DNA from: Catellatospora sp. KI3
GTDB taxonomy: Bacteria; Actinomycetota; Actinomycetes; Mycobacteriales; Micromonosporaceae
Assembly: GCF_029948125.1 (NCBI RefSeq)
Contig: NZ_JASAMB010000013.1
Span: forward strand, 161,979-225,978
Length of the DNA stretch: 64,000 bases
Direction of reading: 5' to 3'
Shown here: in pieces, positions 9,001 through 17,340 of the stretch
Layout of the letters: every line of letters starts with the position of its first letter
How positions within the stretch are numbered: the first letter of the stretch is position 1
Translations under genes and position numbers: made by a program
Notes under the pieces: model-generated
Told to the model about the DNA's origin: nothing
Databases searched by the model: none
What the model saw: only the letters and a program-made list of their open reading frames with translations

Positions 9001-9480
9001 ATCGCCCAGAACGCGCTGCTGGTCTTCGACGTCGGCGACGGCGACCTGGAGGACGCCGTCCGCCGCTGCTACCGCGACTCCACCGAGTCCTACTTCCACG
9101 CCACCTACCCGCCGCAGGCCCTGGACGACCTGATCGCGGCCGAGGGCCCGCAGGCCGACCAGTCGGTGTACTTCAACGACTCCCGGATGGGCCGCGACTT
9201 CGACCCGGTGCCCGGCCCTCGCGACCGGGCGGCACTGGCGGAGCTGGCGCGGCACACCACGGTGCGGCAGGTCGCCGCCGTCGCCCGCCACGACATGACG
9301 TTCTTCGTGGCGATGCCCCACCTGGCCGGCGGCTGCGCCCTGCACCTGCTGGCCGACACCCGGCGGGTCCCCGCCGAGACGTGCCTGCGGGCGCTGCGGG
9401 GCATCGAGACCCTGCTGTGCGAGGCAGTGTCGCGTCCCGTACCGGTCAAAGACGTCGCCGCCCTGCTCGCCCTCGACTGA
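6037..9480 (+). CDS. nonribosomal peptide synthetase, MbtH-A-PCP-C
   Basis: 1147 aa. Residues 1-65 are an MbtH-like domain (VVVNGQDQYSLWP, then PGGW, then ITRLWTDLRP) fused to the enzyme it would normally serve as a free chaperone. The adenylation domain spans about 90-580: A3 YTSGTSGAPKG near 240, A7 RTGDLG, A8 GRADRQVKIRGQRVE, A10 PNGKVD near 570. In the A4 segment the position of Asp235 of GrsA appears to be Val (YFVGSVMTLF), so an ordinary alpha-amino acid is an unlikely substrate. The carrier domain has Ser630 in LGGDSM. A condensation domain (about 710-1147) starts LTWGQTAMF and has SHVSLDG at 842-848: the catalytic His843 and the DG are kept, the first His is Ser. There is no thioesterase, so the C domain probably releases or passes on the acyl unit. 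Starts with GTG overlapping the preceding stop. Confidence 0.92.
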   Translation: MNQSQRHVVVNGQDQYSLWPTDRPVPGGWTPVFTGETEVCLEHITRLWTDLRPAALRPAGVGTVAGARPQPADAAVDSVLSIAAGPRRPVDQTPLHVLIDRALAADPGRIAVRCAGVEVTAGELLARVRRTARVLRTHGAGPETPVAVLLPRSVEAVVAILAVLASGSAYLPLSVHDPADRRARILADAGDPVLLTGPAHAALVPAGYPAAVLDVTDLPDPSGDGGDGGCQVENLAFIMYTSGTSGAPKGVLGTHRQLVNYVAWCAEEFAFQPGERAVLHAPLYFVGSVMTLFTALVADWELEVAPEPVAFDDLIALTASAPCGFLKLTPSHVRAMTALGGVDDVARQVMIGSEPLYLTPEFDKWITGSPMSGFGNHYGMSETVGATWYWIGADRSVGRRLPVGAPIPNAEVHIVDEQGLPVALGEAGEICLGGAVIGRGYHGQPALTAQRWIPHPAGDGTRLLRTGDLGRMRPDGVLDVLGRADRQVKIRGQRVEPPAVEDALRRCPGVAEAVVIAEPDGHDLQLVAYLRSEEQPPPAAATLRAHAAGLLPEASVPSRFLYVARYPLTPNGKVDTRRLPDTPTVRPALSTVYTAPAGDLETAVAAVVARVLRVDRLGADDDFFELGGDSMRVVEVVTRLDEELGLSVGIADLFDRRTVRSLAAALDADPAPAPAVGTVNRAEQPTDSAAVTPVVSGAAIQARFSGTSAASAPLTWGQTAMFRPMQWFGEASANFNIKRVLRLSAPVPAERVATAWSQLILRHQVLRSLMTDGPDGPHQHLRPEGAYEPQIVDTTAAELDATAEATAAELAAAAFHLDRQWPVRFALLRVDGQVEAVAVAASHVSLDGWSLELLLAELRVLVEGERALPAPGWQPLDQAAYEASPAGQRRARQSLDHWRQRLPLVPHRIFDGPDHDGGELPVVTWRMESAAVAAAASELAVRTGASTSTVVLTAVLLTQAALTGRDRAVVKLIAGNRNTPRQRELATGIAQNALLVFDVGDGDLEDAVRRCYRDSTESYFHATYPPQALDDLIAAEGPQADQSVYFNDSRMGRDFDPVPGPRDRAALAELARHTTVRQVAAVARHDMTFFVAMPHLAGGCALHLLADTRRVPAETCLRALRGIETLLCEAVSRPVPVKDVAALLALD

Positions 9481-9510
9481 ACCCGCCCACCCCGACCGCC
9501 TGGAGCCAAC

Positions 9511-10485
9511 ATGACCGACCCGTACCCGCTGCTGCATCGCCTGGCCGCCGACGGCGACGCCGCCCTGGGCGGCACCCCGCTGCCACCCGACGGCCGCTAC
9601 CAGGTCGTCACCACCACCGTCGACGAGGTCACGGCCCAGATCGTGCGCACCCTGCGCGACGGGTTCGCCGGGCGCGCCCCGGGCGACTACCCGCTGCTGG
9701 TGCTCGGCTGGGGACGGTGCCGGGTCGGGTCGACGGCGGTCACGAACCTGTTCGGCATGGCCGGAGCCAGCGCCTACTACCAGCCGGTCAAGACCATCGG
9801 CCGGTTCGCGCTGACCGGCGGCGAGGGGTCGCCGTGGAAGCTGCCCGACGGCGAACCGGTGCTGTTCGCCAAGGAGATGGCCGGGCCGTACGTGCCGTTC
9901 GAGGCGCTGTTCAACCCGGCCCGCTGCCTCATCGAAGCCGGCTGGCCGGTCGACCGGCTGCGACTGCTGGTGCTCGACCGGCAGCCGCGGGCCAGCCTCG
10001 ACTCGTGGATGGCCAAGTGGGCGGGCAAGATCGGCCGGACCCGGGTGGTGGAGAACTTCGTGCTCAGCACCCTGAACTACGCGCGGATGCGCACCTACGC
10101 CGAGGCGGAGGGCCTGGCGGTGACGCACTTCCCGTACGAGTGCAGCCGCGCCCCCGAGCAGACGGTGTCGCGGCTGTTCGACCGCCTCGGCATCGGCCAC
10201 CTGTACCGGCCGCAGATGCTCACCGGCTGGGGCGCGGCCGGTGACCTCAACTCCGACCAGTCGAAGATCCACCACCCGGTCGAGCCGGAGCCCTACATCG
10301 TCCCCGGCCTGCACGGCAACGCCGACGAGTACCGCTTCCGGGACCGGCCGGTGACGGTGCTGACCGACGCGGAACTCGCCGCCGCCGACAGCCCCGAGGT
10401 CACCGAGTCCTACGAGGTGTCGATGCGTCGCTGCGCCCGGGAGCTGGAGCTGCCCGCGCCCCTGCGGGACGAGATCTTCGGCTGA
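9511..10485 (+). CDS. sulfotransferase-like protein
   Basis: 324 aa, cytoplasmic. Near residue 70 a strand-loop-helix WGRCRVGSTAVTNLF matches the 5'-phosphosulfate loop of PAPS-dependent sulfotransferases (R-x-G-S-T). A middle segment LVLDRQPRASLDSW fits the strand and Arg/Ser that bind the 3'-phosphate, and RTRVVENFVLSTLNY the following helices. Family knowledge suggests transfer of a sulfuryl group from PAPS to a hydroxyl of the product or carrier-bound intermediate; the acceptor is unknown. It lies 30 nt after the NRPS, has no strong ribosome site, and is followed 5 nt later by the ABC exporter. Overall similarity is limited, so an inactive or repurposed member remains possible. Confidence 0.68.
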   Translation: MTDPYPLLHRLAADGDAALGGTPLPPDGRYQVVTTTVDEVTAQIVRTLRDGFAGRAPGDYPLLVLGWGRCRVGSTAVTNLFGMAGASAYYQPVKTIGRFALTGGEGSPWKLPDGEPVLFAKEMAGPYVPFEALFNPARCLIEAGWPVDRLRLLVLDRQPRASLDSWMAKWAGKIGRTRVVENFVLSTLNYARMRTYAEAEGLAVTHFPYECSRAPEQTVSRLFDRLGIGHLYRPQMLTGWGAAGDLNSDQSKIHHPVEPEPYIVPGLHGNADEYRFRDRPVTVLTDAELAAADSPEVTESYEVSMRRCARELELPAPLRDEIFG

Positions 10486-10490
10486 CCGCG

Positions 10491-12377
10491 GTGACCACTT
10501 CCACCACCAGCGCCGGGCAGCTGCGCGAGGCCGCCGCCGCCCGGCTGCGCATCGCCCGGCAGCTGCCCGCCGCCGGGGCGGCCGGGACCGCCGTGGCGCT
10601 GGCGCTCAGCGTGTTCCGCGGCGTGCTGCCGGTCGTGTTCGCCGTCGCCGTCAGCACGACCGTCGGCCGGATCGGCCCGGTGCTGCGCGGCACCGCCGGG
10701 CAGGCCGAACTGTGGTGGCCGCTGGCCGCCGCCGGCGGCGCGCTGATCGCGCTGCAACTGGCCGAGGCGGCGCAGAAGGCCATCGGCGAGCAGCTCAGCC
10801 GCCGCGTCGACGGGCACATGTACCGGCGGCTCATCCACGCGTCGCTGTCGACCCGCGAGATCACGCCGCTGGAGGACCCGGCGGTGCTCGACGAGCTGGG
10901 CGAGGCCGGGCACGAGCTGCGGTTCGCGTTCCGCACCCCGGGCGCGGCCTACGCCGGGCTGATCGCGCTGGTCGGGCCGTACACGCAGGTCGCCGGGTTC
11001 ACGGTGGTGGTCGCGCTGGTGCTGGGGCCGTGGGCGGCGCTGGCGATGCTGGCGGTGGTGCTGCTGTTCCGCCACGGTCAGCGCGGCGGCCTGCGCCGCT
11101 ACGCCCGCGTCATCCGCGGCGTCGCCGCCATCCGCCGGGAGAGCCGCTACCTGCGCGGGCTGGCGATGGGCCCGGCCGCGGCCAAGGAGCTGCGGGTCTT
11201 CGGCCTCACCGGCTGGCTCACCGAACGCTACCGGCAGGTCTACCAGCGGGCACTGGCCCCCGTATGGTCTGAACGCCGCCGCATCTACCTGCGGCCCTAC
11301 CTGGCGTACACGGCTGCCGGGCTCGTCGGCGTCGCCGCCGTCCTGGCGCTGGCCGCGACGCGCGCCGCCGCCGGAGCGCTGGACCTGGCCGCCCTCGCAC
11401 TGGTGCTGCAGGCGGTGATGGCGCTGATCCGGCTGGGCGAGTTCTACCCAGACTCCGACACCCAGACGCAGTACGGCATGAACGCCGAGACCGCCATCAC
11501 CGCGTTCGAGACGGCCATGGCCGGCTACACCGAACCCGCCGACTCCGGCCGGGTCGCCCCGGCCGCCACCGCCGCCCCGGCCATCGACTTCGCCGGGGTG
11601 CGCTTCGCCTACCCCGGCGCCGCCGATCCGGTGTTCGACGGGCTTGATCTGCACATTCCCGCCGGGCAGTGCACCGCCCTGGTCGGCGTCAACGGCGCGG
11701 GCAAGACCACCCTGGTCAAGCTCCTGGCCCGGCTCTACTCGCCCGGCGCCGGGACGGTGCGGGCCGACGGCGTCGACGTGGCCGACCTGCCTGCCCGCGA
11801 CTGGCAGCGCCGCATCGCCGTGGTGTTCCAGGACTTCGTCCGCTACGAACTGTCCGCGGCGGCCAACATCGGGTTCGGCGCCGTCGAGCACCTCGACGAC
11901 CGGGCCGGCATCCGCCGCGCGGCGCAGGCGGCGGGGCTGCTGGACAGCCTCGACCGGCTGCCCGCCGGTCTGGACACGCTCCTGTCGCGCGGCTACGACG
12001 GCGGGGTCGACCTGTCCGGCGGCCAGTGGCAGCGCATCGCCATCGCCCGGGCCCTGTTCGCCCTGTACCACGGCAGCACCGTGCTCGTGCTGGACGAGCC
12101 GACCGCCGCCCTGGACGTACGCGCCGAAGCCGAGTTCTTCGCCCGGTTCGCCGAGCTGACCCGCGGCCGTACCACCGTCCTGATCTCGCACCGGCTGTCC
12201 AGCGTGCGCCTGGCCGACCGGATCGTCCTGCTCGAACACGGGCAGGTCGTCGAGCAGGGCAGCCACGACGAACTCATGGCCGCTAACGGCCGGTACGCCG
12301 CGATGTTCACGCTGCAGGCCGAACGCTTCGCCGCCGCCGACGCCGGCGGCGATCCGGTGGCGGGGAAGGTGGGATGA
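10491..12377 (+). CDS. ABC exporter half-transporter 1 (TMD-NBD)
   Basis: 628 aa. Six-helix membrane domain (about 20-350) followed by a nucleotide-binding domain: Walker A GVNGAGKTT near 400, signature LSGGQWQRIAIARAL near 505, Walker B VLVLDEPTAALD, H-loop ISHRLSS. GTG start at 10491, 5 nt after the sulfotransferase stop. With the next gene it forms a heterodimeric type-IV exporter fold, most simply for the NRPS product. All ATPase motifs look intact. Confidence 0.88.
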   Translation: MTTSTTSAGQLREAAAARLRIARQLPAAGAAGTAVALALSVFRGVLPVVFAVAVSTTVGRIGPVLRGTAGQAELWWPLAAAGGALIALQLAEAAQKAIGEQLSRRVDGHMYRRLIHASLSTREITPLEDPAVLDELGEAGHELRFAFRTPGAAYAGLIALVGPYTQVAGFTVVVALVLGPWAALAMLAVVLLFRHGQRGGLRRYARVIRGVAAIRRESRYLRGLAMGPAAAKELRVFGLTGWLTERYRQVYQRALAPVWSERRRIYLRPYLAYTAAGLVGVAAVLALAATRAAAGALDLAALALVLQAVMALIRLGEFYPDSDTQTQYGMNAETAITAFETAMAGYTEPADSGRVAPAATAAPAIDFAGVRFAYPGAADPVFDGLDLHIPAGQCTALVGVNGAGKTTLVKLLARLYSPGAGTVRADGVDVADLPARDWQRRIAVVFQDFVRYELSAAANIGFGAVEHLDDRAGIRRAAQAAGLLDSLDRLPAGLDTLLSRGYDGGVDLSGGQWQRIAIARALFALYHGSTVLVLDEPTAALDVRAEAEFFARFAELTRGRTTVLISHRLSSVRLADRIVLLEHGQVVEQGSHDELMAANGRYAAMFTLQAERFAAADAGGDPVAGKVG

Positions 12378-12380
12378 GCG

Positions 12381-14159
12381 ATGCTCGAAGCGATCACTGG
12401 GCTGCTGCGGCTGTCCTGGCGGCAGGACCGCCGCAAGATGTCCGTGGCACTCGCGCTGATGGGCGCCAACGCCGTCGCAGTGCCGCTGGGGGCGCTGGCG
12501 CTCAAACACCTCACCGACGCGGCGGCGGCCGCCGACACCACCGCGGCCGCCTGGTCCGCCCTCGCCGTCGCGGTCGCCGCGATCGGGGCGCTGACCTGCG
12601 CGCACTTCGCGCACATCGCCTACTTCGAAGTGTCCGAACTCAACGTCCTGAGCACCGACGAGCAGCTCATCGAGATCAGCAACGGCACACCGTACCTCGA
12701 CCACCACGAGCGGCCCGACCACGCCGACCGGATGGCCCTGGCCCAGGACGAACTGCAGCGCATCGGTGAGGGACTGCAGGCGCTGCTGACGGGCGGGTCG
12801 CTGGCCGTCAGCCTGCTGCTGACGACCGTGCTGCTCACCATGGCCCACCCGGCGCTGGTGGTGCTGCCGCTGCTGGCCGCGCTGCCGCTGCTGGCCGGAC
12901 GCCGGGCCCAGGCCGCGGTCGACCGGGCCCGCGAGGACAGCACCGTGGACACCCGGCAGGGCCGGCACCTGTTCGAGCTGACCACCGACGCGGCGTCGGC
13001 GAAGGAACTGCGCCTGCTCGGCCTGGTCGACCACCTGCAACGGCGCTACGCCGGACACTGGCGGGCCGCCACCGACCGGATCTGGCGCGGCGAGCTGACC
13101 GCCGGGCTGTGGCGCGCGGCCGGACAGGCCGTGTTCGCCCTCGGCTACGTCGCGGCCCTGGTCCTGGTCGTGCGCGAGGCGGTACGCGGCGACGCGGGCG
13201 TCGGCGACGTCGTCCTCTCGATCATCCTGGCCTCGCAGCTCAACCAGCAGGTCGCCGCCGCCGTGACGATCACGCAGCAGCTCGCGCGCAGCGGCCGCTC
13301 ACTGCGCCGCCTCGACGAACTGAGGGCCCTAGTGCCGCAGCCGCCCGCCGGACCGGCCGCGCCGCTCACCCCGCCGTCGCGACTGCTGGAGGGCATCCGC
13401 CTGCGGCACGTCACGTTCACCTACCCCGGCGCGGACGGGCCCGTGCTGCGCGACGTGGACCTGCTGCTGCCCGCCGGGAGCACGGTGGCGGTCGTGGGCG
13501 AGAACGGTGCGGGCAAGACGACCCTGGTCAAGCTCCTCAACCGGTTCTACGAACCCGACCGCGGCGCGATCCTCGTCGACGGAGTCGACCTGCGCGACTT
13601 CGACCTGGCCGCGTGGCGGGCCCGGACCACGGCCGCGTTCCAGGACTACGCCCGCCCGGAGCTGACGGCCCGGCTGGCCGTCGGCGTCGGCGACCTGCCC
13701 CGCGCGCACGACGACGACGCGGTGCGCGCCGGTCTGGCCAGGGCGCATGCCACCGTCGTCGACCGGCTGCCGTACGGACTGGACACCCGGCTGGGCCGCA
13801 GCCACGCCGACGGGGGCGTCGACGCCTCCGGCGGGCAGTGGCAGCAGCTCGCGCTCGGCCGGGCGATGATGCGCGACGCCCCGCTGCTGATGGTGCTCGA
13901 CGAACCGGCGTCGGCGCTGGACGCCGAGGCTGAGCACCGGCTGTTCCAGCGGTACGCCGACGGCGCGGCGCGGGTCGCCGCCGACAGCGGCGGCGTCACG
14001 GTGTTCGTGTCGCACCGGTTCTCCACCGTCCGCGACGCCGACCTGATCATCGTCATCGGCGACGGAGGAGTCCGCGAGATGGGCACCCACGACGAGCTGA
14101 TCCGGTCGGACGGCGTCTACGCCGCCCTGTACGGCACGCAGGCGGCGGCCTACCGCTGA
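12381..14159 (+). CDS. ABC exporter half-transporter 2 (TMD-NBD)
   Basis: 592 aa, same layout as its neighbour: membrane domain (about 15-310), Walker A GENGAGKTT near 375, signature DASGGQWQQLALGRAMM, Walker B LLMVLDEPASALD, H-loop VSHRFSTVRDADLI. Signature and switch differ slightly from partner 1, as is common in heterodimers with one better ATP site. ATG at 12381 preceded by AGGTGGGA and separated by 3 nt from the upstream stop. Last gene of the block-1 operon; a strong terminator follows. Confidence 0.88.
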   Translation: MLEAITGLLRLSWRQDRRKMSVALALMGANAVAVPLGALALKHLTDAAAAADTTAAAWSALAVAVAAIGALTCAHFAHIAYFEVSELNVLSTDEQLIEISNGTPYLDHHERPDHADRMALAQDELQRIGEGLQALLTGGSLAVSLLLTTVLLTMAHPALVVLPLLAALPLLAGRRAQAAVDRAREDSTVDTRQGRHLFELTTDAASAKELRLLGLVDHLQRRYAGHWRAATDRIWRGELTAGLWRAAGQAVFALGYVAALVLVVREAVRGDAGVGDVVLSIILASQLNQQVAAAVTITQQLARSGRSLRRLDELRALVPQPPAGPAAPLTPPSRLLEGIRLRHVTFTYPGADGPVLRDVDLLLPAGSTVAVVGENGAGKTTLVKLLNRFYEPDRGAILVDGVDLRDFDLAAWRARTTAAFQDYARPELTARLAVGVGDLPRAHDDDAVRAGLARAHATVVDRLPYGLDTRLGRSHADGGVDASGGQWQQLALGRAMMRDAPLLMVLDEPASALDAEAEHRLFQRYADGAARVAADSGGVTVFVSHRFSTVRDADLIIVIGDGGVREMGTHDELIRSDGVYAALYGTQAAAYR

Positions 14160-14178
14160 GACATGCGCGGCCACCCTG

Positions 14179-14227
14179 CCGCCCCTGGTCGGACCCGGCC
14201 GGAAAGACCGGGTCCGACCAGGGGCGG
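14179..14227. terminator. bidirectional terminator hairpin
   Basis: A perfect 20-bp stem (14179-14198 with 14208-14227) and 9-nt loop between two converging genes. It ends the block-1 operon on the plus strand and the isoamylase gene on the minus strand. No U tract, as is usual in actinomycetes. Confidence 0.85.
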
Positions 14228-14230
14228 AGT

Positions 14231-16531
14231 TCACTTCGCGAGCAGCAGCAGGACCGCCCGGCCGTGCAGGACGTACGCCGTCCCGCCGCCGCCGAGCAGG
14301 GCCTCGGTGCCGGGCGTGGCCACCTGGCCCGAGCCCTCGGCCCAGGTGGAGGTGTCGGTCACCCGGTACCAGCTCTTGCCCGCCGGGGGAGCGGGCAGCG
14401 TGAACGTCACGTCCCCCGACCAGCCGTTGTACGCCGTGTAGAGCGCGGCTGCGGAGTCGCCGAACTCGGTGCCGTCCAGGCGCCAGGCCAGCGCGTGGTT
14501 GTTCGCGTTGCCCCAGTACGCCCCGTCCGGCGCCGTCCCGGCCGGGGTGAACCACTCCAGCTGCCCCAGCCCGTTGCCGTTGCCGTCGGCAGCGGTGTAG
14601 AAGTTCGCCGGGCGCAGCGCCGGGTGCGCCTTGCGGAAGGCGACCATCCGAGCAGTGAACGTCTGGAAGTTCGACTCGTCGGTGGTCAGCGACCAGTCCA
14701 GCCAGTTGGCGCTGGAGTCGAGGTTGTACGGGTTGTTGTTGCAGTTCACCGACCGCAGCGTCTCGTCGCCGCCGGTGAACATCGGCACCCCGCCCGACAG
14801 CAGCACCAGCGCCATCCCGTTGCGGGCGGCCTTGCGCTGGTCGGCGGCGATCCCGCCCTGGTCCCAGGAGATGTTGTCGTCGCTGCCGCCGTCCGACGGT
14901 CCGTACGGCCAGGCCTGACCGTTGTTCTTGGCGTTGCACGAGTACAGGTCCTTGAGGGTGAACCCGTCGTGGACCACCATGAAGTCGATCGAGTGGAAGG
15001 GCCTGCGGCCGTCGTCGCCGTACAGGTCGGACGAGCCGGCGAACCGGGTGGCCAGGTCGCTCGGGGTGACCGCGTCCACGCCCATCTTGTTCTGGTCGCG
15101 CCGGACCGTGTCGCGGTAGATGCCGTTCCACTCGGCCCAGGCGGCCGGGAAGTTGCCGACCTGGTACGTCCCGGCGCCCAGCGCCCACGGCTCGGCGATC
15201 CAGTCCACGCCGGAGCCGCCGCCCGCCGGGCGCCCGGGCATCTCGGTGGTGAGCCGGTTGAGCGCGGTGTTCGGATCCGTCCTGCTGTAGCTGAAGCAGC
15301 CGTGCTGGCAGGTGTTGCCCAGCACCGGGGCCAGGTCGAACCGGAACCCGTCCACCCCGAGCGTGTTCTTCCAGTACGCGACGGAGTCGACGATGAGGTT
15401 CTGCGCGACGGTGTTGCGGGTGTTGTAGTTGTGCAGCAACCCGGTGTTGTCCATGGACCCCTGCATGTCGCTGGTCAGCGAGTAGTAGGTCGGGTTGTCC
15501 AGGCCGCGCCAGGAGAAGATGTTGTACGTGTTCTTGTCGCCGAGCGTGCCGCCCTCGGCGGTGTGGTTGTAGACGACGTCGATGTACACCTTGATCCCGG
15601 CGTCGTGGTAGGCCTTGACCATGGCCTTGAACTCGCGCGTCGGCCCGCCCGCGGTCTTGTCGGAGGAGTAGCGGCGGTCCGGGGCGAAGTAGTTCTCGGT
15701 CATGTAGCCCCAGTAGTTGTCGCCGCTGGTGCTGGTCGGGTTGGTGTCGTTGGCGTCGTTCTGGGTCTCCTGCACCGGCAGGAACTCCACCGCGGTCACC
15801 CCGAGCGAGGCCAGCGCGGCGGCCTTGAGCCCGGCACCCTTGTACGTGCCCCGGTAGGCGGCCGCGATCGAGGTGTCGGACTTGGTCAGGCCGCGCGGGT
15901 GCACCTCGTACACCACCTCGTCCTTGAAGGCGCGGGTCGGCTTGGTGCCGGTGCTGGTGGCGTCGGCGGCCAGCACGAGTCCCTTGGGCGCGATGGTGCC
16001 CGTGTCGACGGCGCGTCTGGCCGGGCCGGAGGAGTAGTCGGAGGCGACGCCGTCGGTGAAGGCGGTGTCGTGGCTGACCTCGCGGGCGTACGGGTCGAGC
16101 AGCAGCTTGTTGGGGTTGAAGCGGTTGCCGGCGGCGTCGACGTCGGCGACGAACCCGGTCGACGACCCCTTGGTCCAGCTCGCGCTGTAGGGCCAGTTCG
16201 GACCCCAGGCGCGGTAGCCGTAGTAGACGGTGCCGGTGACCCCGGCCGCCTGGAGGGTGGCCGTGCCGACCGTGGCGGCCCAGACGTCGCCGGTGCCCTT
16301 GGTCAGCACATAGCTGGCCTTCTCCTGCGCGCCGGTGGCGGCGGCGTAGACGTACACGGCGATGCGGGTGGCGCGGGAGGAGTAGACGCGGAAGGTGACG
16401 TTGGACGCGGTGGCGTCGTAGCGGCCGCCCAGGGCCTGGGTGTCGATGCCTGCTCGGGCGGCGGGGGAGACGAGGGTGAGACCGGCGGTGACCAGTGCGG
16501 CCGCCAGCGTCACTCTCCAGAAGCTGCGCAT
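14231..16531 (-). CDS. secreted isoamylase (glycogen/starch debranching enzyme)
   Basis: 766 aa, close to the length of Pseudomonas isoamylase. Signal peptide 1-27 (hydrophobic LAAALVTAGLTLV, cleavage near ARAG). A CBM48-type N-terminal domain precedes the GH13 barrel, with region 1 DVVYNHTAE, region 2 VDGFRFDLA carrying the nucleophile Asp, region 3 IAEPW carrying the acid/base Glu, and region 4 FMVVHDGFTL. Cys-rich GNTCQHGCFSY after region 2 is typical of isoamylases. It hydrolyses alpha-1,6 branches of amylopectin or glycogen outside the cell. GGAAGG precedes the ATG. A MalR-like palindrome lies 41 nt upstream of the start. Confidence 0.9.
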   Translation of the reverse strand: MRSFWRVTLAAALVTAGLTLVSPAARAGIDTQALGGRYDATASNVTFRVYSSRATRIAVYVYAAATGAQEKASYVLTKGTGDVWAATVGTATLQAAGVTGTVYYGYRAWGPNWPYSASWTKGSSTGFVADVDAAGNRFNPNKLLLDPYAREVSHDTAFTDGVASDYSSGPARRAVDTGTIAPKGLVLAADATSTGTKPTRAFKDEVVYEVHPRGLTKSDTSIAAAYRGTYKGAGLKAAALASLGVTAVEFLPVQETQNDANDTNPTSTSGDNYWGYMTENYFAPDRRYSSDKTAGGPTREFKAMVKAYHDAGIKVYIDVVYNHTAEGGTLGDKNTYNIFSWRGLDNPTYYSLTSDMQGSMDNTGLLHNYNTRNTVAQNLIVDSVAYWKNTLGVDGFRFDLAPVLGNTCQHGCFSYSRTDPNTALNRLTTEMPGRPAGGGSGVDWIAEPWALGAGTYQVGNFPAAWAEWNGIYRDTVRRDQNKMGVDAVTPSDLATRFAGSSDLYGDDGRRPFHSIDFMVVHDGFTLKDLYSCNAKNNGQAWPYGPSDGGSDDNISWDQGGIAADQRKAARNGMALVLLSGGVPMFTGGDETLRSVNCNNNPYNLDSSANWLDWSLTTDESNFQTFTARMVAFRKAHPALRPANFYTAADGNGNGLGQLEWFTPAGTAPDGAYWGNANNHALAWRLDGTEFGDSAAALYTAYNGWSGDVTFTLPAPPAGKSWYRVTDTSTWAEGSGQVATPGTEALLGGGGTAYVLHGRAVLLLLAK

Positions 16532-16571
16532 GGGGAGTCCTTCCCGGAACGTGCGCGCGGGGACGAAGCAT

Positions 16572-16587
16572 CTGCAAGTTCTTGCAG
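16572..16587. promoter_or_regulatory. MalR-like operator before isoamylase
   Basis: CTGCAAGTTCTTGCAG, a perfect inverted repeat (7-bp arms, 2-bp centre). CTTGCAG repeats are the known recognition motif of the maltose repressor MalR in Streptomyces. Position and a starch-active target support maltose/maltodextrin control; this is inferred. Confidence 0.68.
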
Positions 16588-16689
16588 GAGTTGACCCAGA
16601 TTACGAGCAAGTTTCAGAAGCGTAAAGGCCTGTCCGCGCACCCCGGCAAACCGTCCGCGCGGCGGCAGCTCACGGCGCACGATGGAGTC

Positions 16690-17340
16690 GTGCACCCGCC
16701 GACGATCACCGAGTTGACCCTGCCGGTGACCGGCCGCGCCCTGCCCGGCACGCTCGCCGTCCCCGAGCAGCCCGTCGGGCTGGTCGTGTTCGCCCACGGC
16801 AGCGGCAGCAGCCGGACCAGCCCCCGCAACCGGTACGTCGCCGGACTGCTGCACCACGCGGGCCTGGCCACCCTGCTGTTCGACCTGCTCACCGAGGACG
16901 AGGAGAGCGAACGGGGCAACGTCTTCGACATCGAGCTGCTCGCCGGGCGGCTGGCCGAGGTGCTCACCTGGCGGCGGACCCGCCCCGAGCTCGCCGACCT
17001 GCCGCTGGGCCTGTTCGGCGCCAGCACCGGCGCCGCCGCCGCGCTGTGGGCCGCCGCCGACGGCGACCTGGGCGTACGCGCCGTGGTCAGCCGGGGCGGC
17101 CGTCCCGACCTCGCTGCGGCCCTGCTGCCCGGGGTGCGCGCGGCCACGCTGCTCATCGTCGGCGGCCTCGACACGGCGGTGCTCGCGCTCAACCAGGAGG
17201 CCGCCGCGGAACTCGGCGGCGAGCACGCGGTGGCGGTCGTGCCCGGGGCCACGCACCTGTTCGAGGAGCCCGGCACCCTGCACCACGCGGGCGAGCTCGC
17301 CCGCGACTGGCTGCTGCGCCACCTCAGTCCCACAGGCTGA
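16690..17340 (+). CDS. dienelactone hydrolase-family alpha/beta hydrolase
   Basis: 216 aa from the GTG at 16690 (GGAG 5 nt upstream). Alpha/beta hydrolase fold with VVFAHGSGSS (oxyanion region), nucleophile elbow FGASTGAAAAL near residue 115, the Asp in VGGLDTAVL and the His in PGATHLFEEPG near the end: a complete Ser-Asp-His triad. No signal peptide. Proteins of this type are often annotated with phosphoribosyltransferases but substrates are unknown. It converges with and overlaps the next gene by 17 nt. Confidence 0.8.
   Translation: MHPPTITELTLPVTGRALPGTLAVPEQPVGLVVFAHGSGSSRTSPRNRYVAGLLHHAGLATLLFDLLTEDEESERGNVFDIELLAGRLAEVLTWRRTRPELADLPLGLFGASTGAAAALWAAADGDLGVRAVVSRGGRPDLAAALLPGVRAATLLIVGGLDTAVLALNQEAAAELGGEHAVAVVPGATHLFEEPGTLHHAGELARDWLLRHLSPTG

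Noticed and set aside
16495..16689. Longer N-terminus for the dienelactone hydrolase
   Set aside because: The extension covers the isoamylase promoter and MalR-like box, has no ribosome site and does not look like protein of this family.
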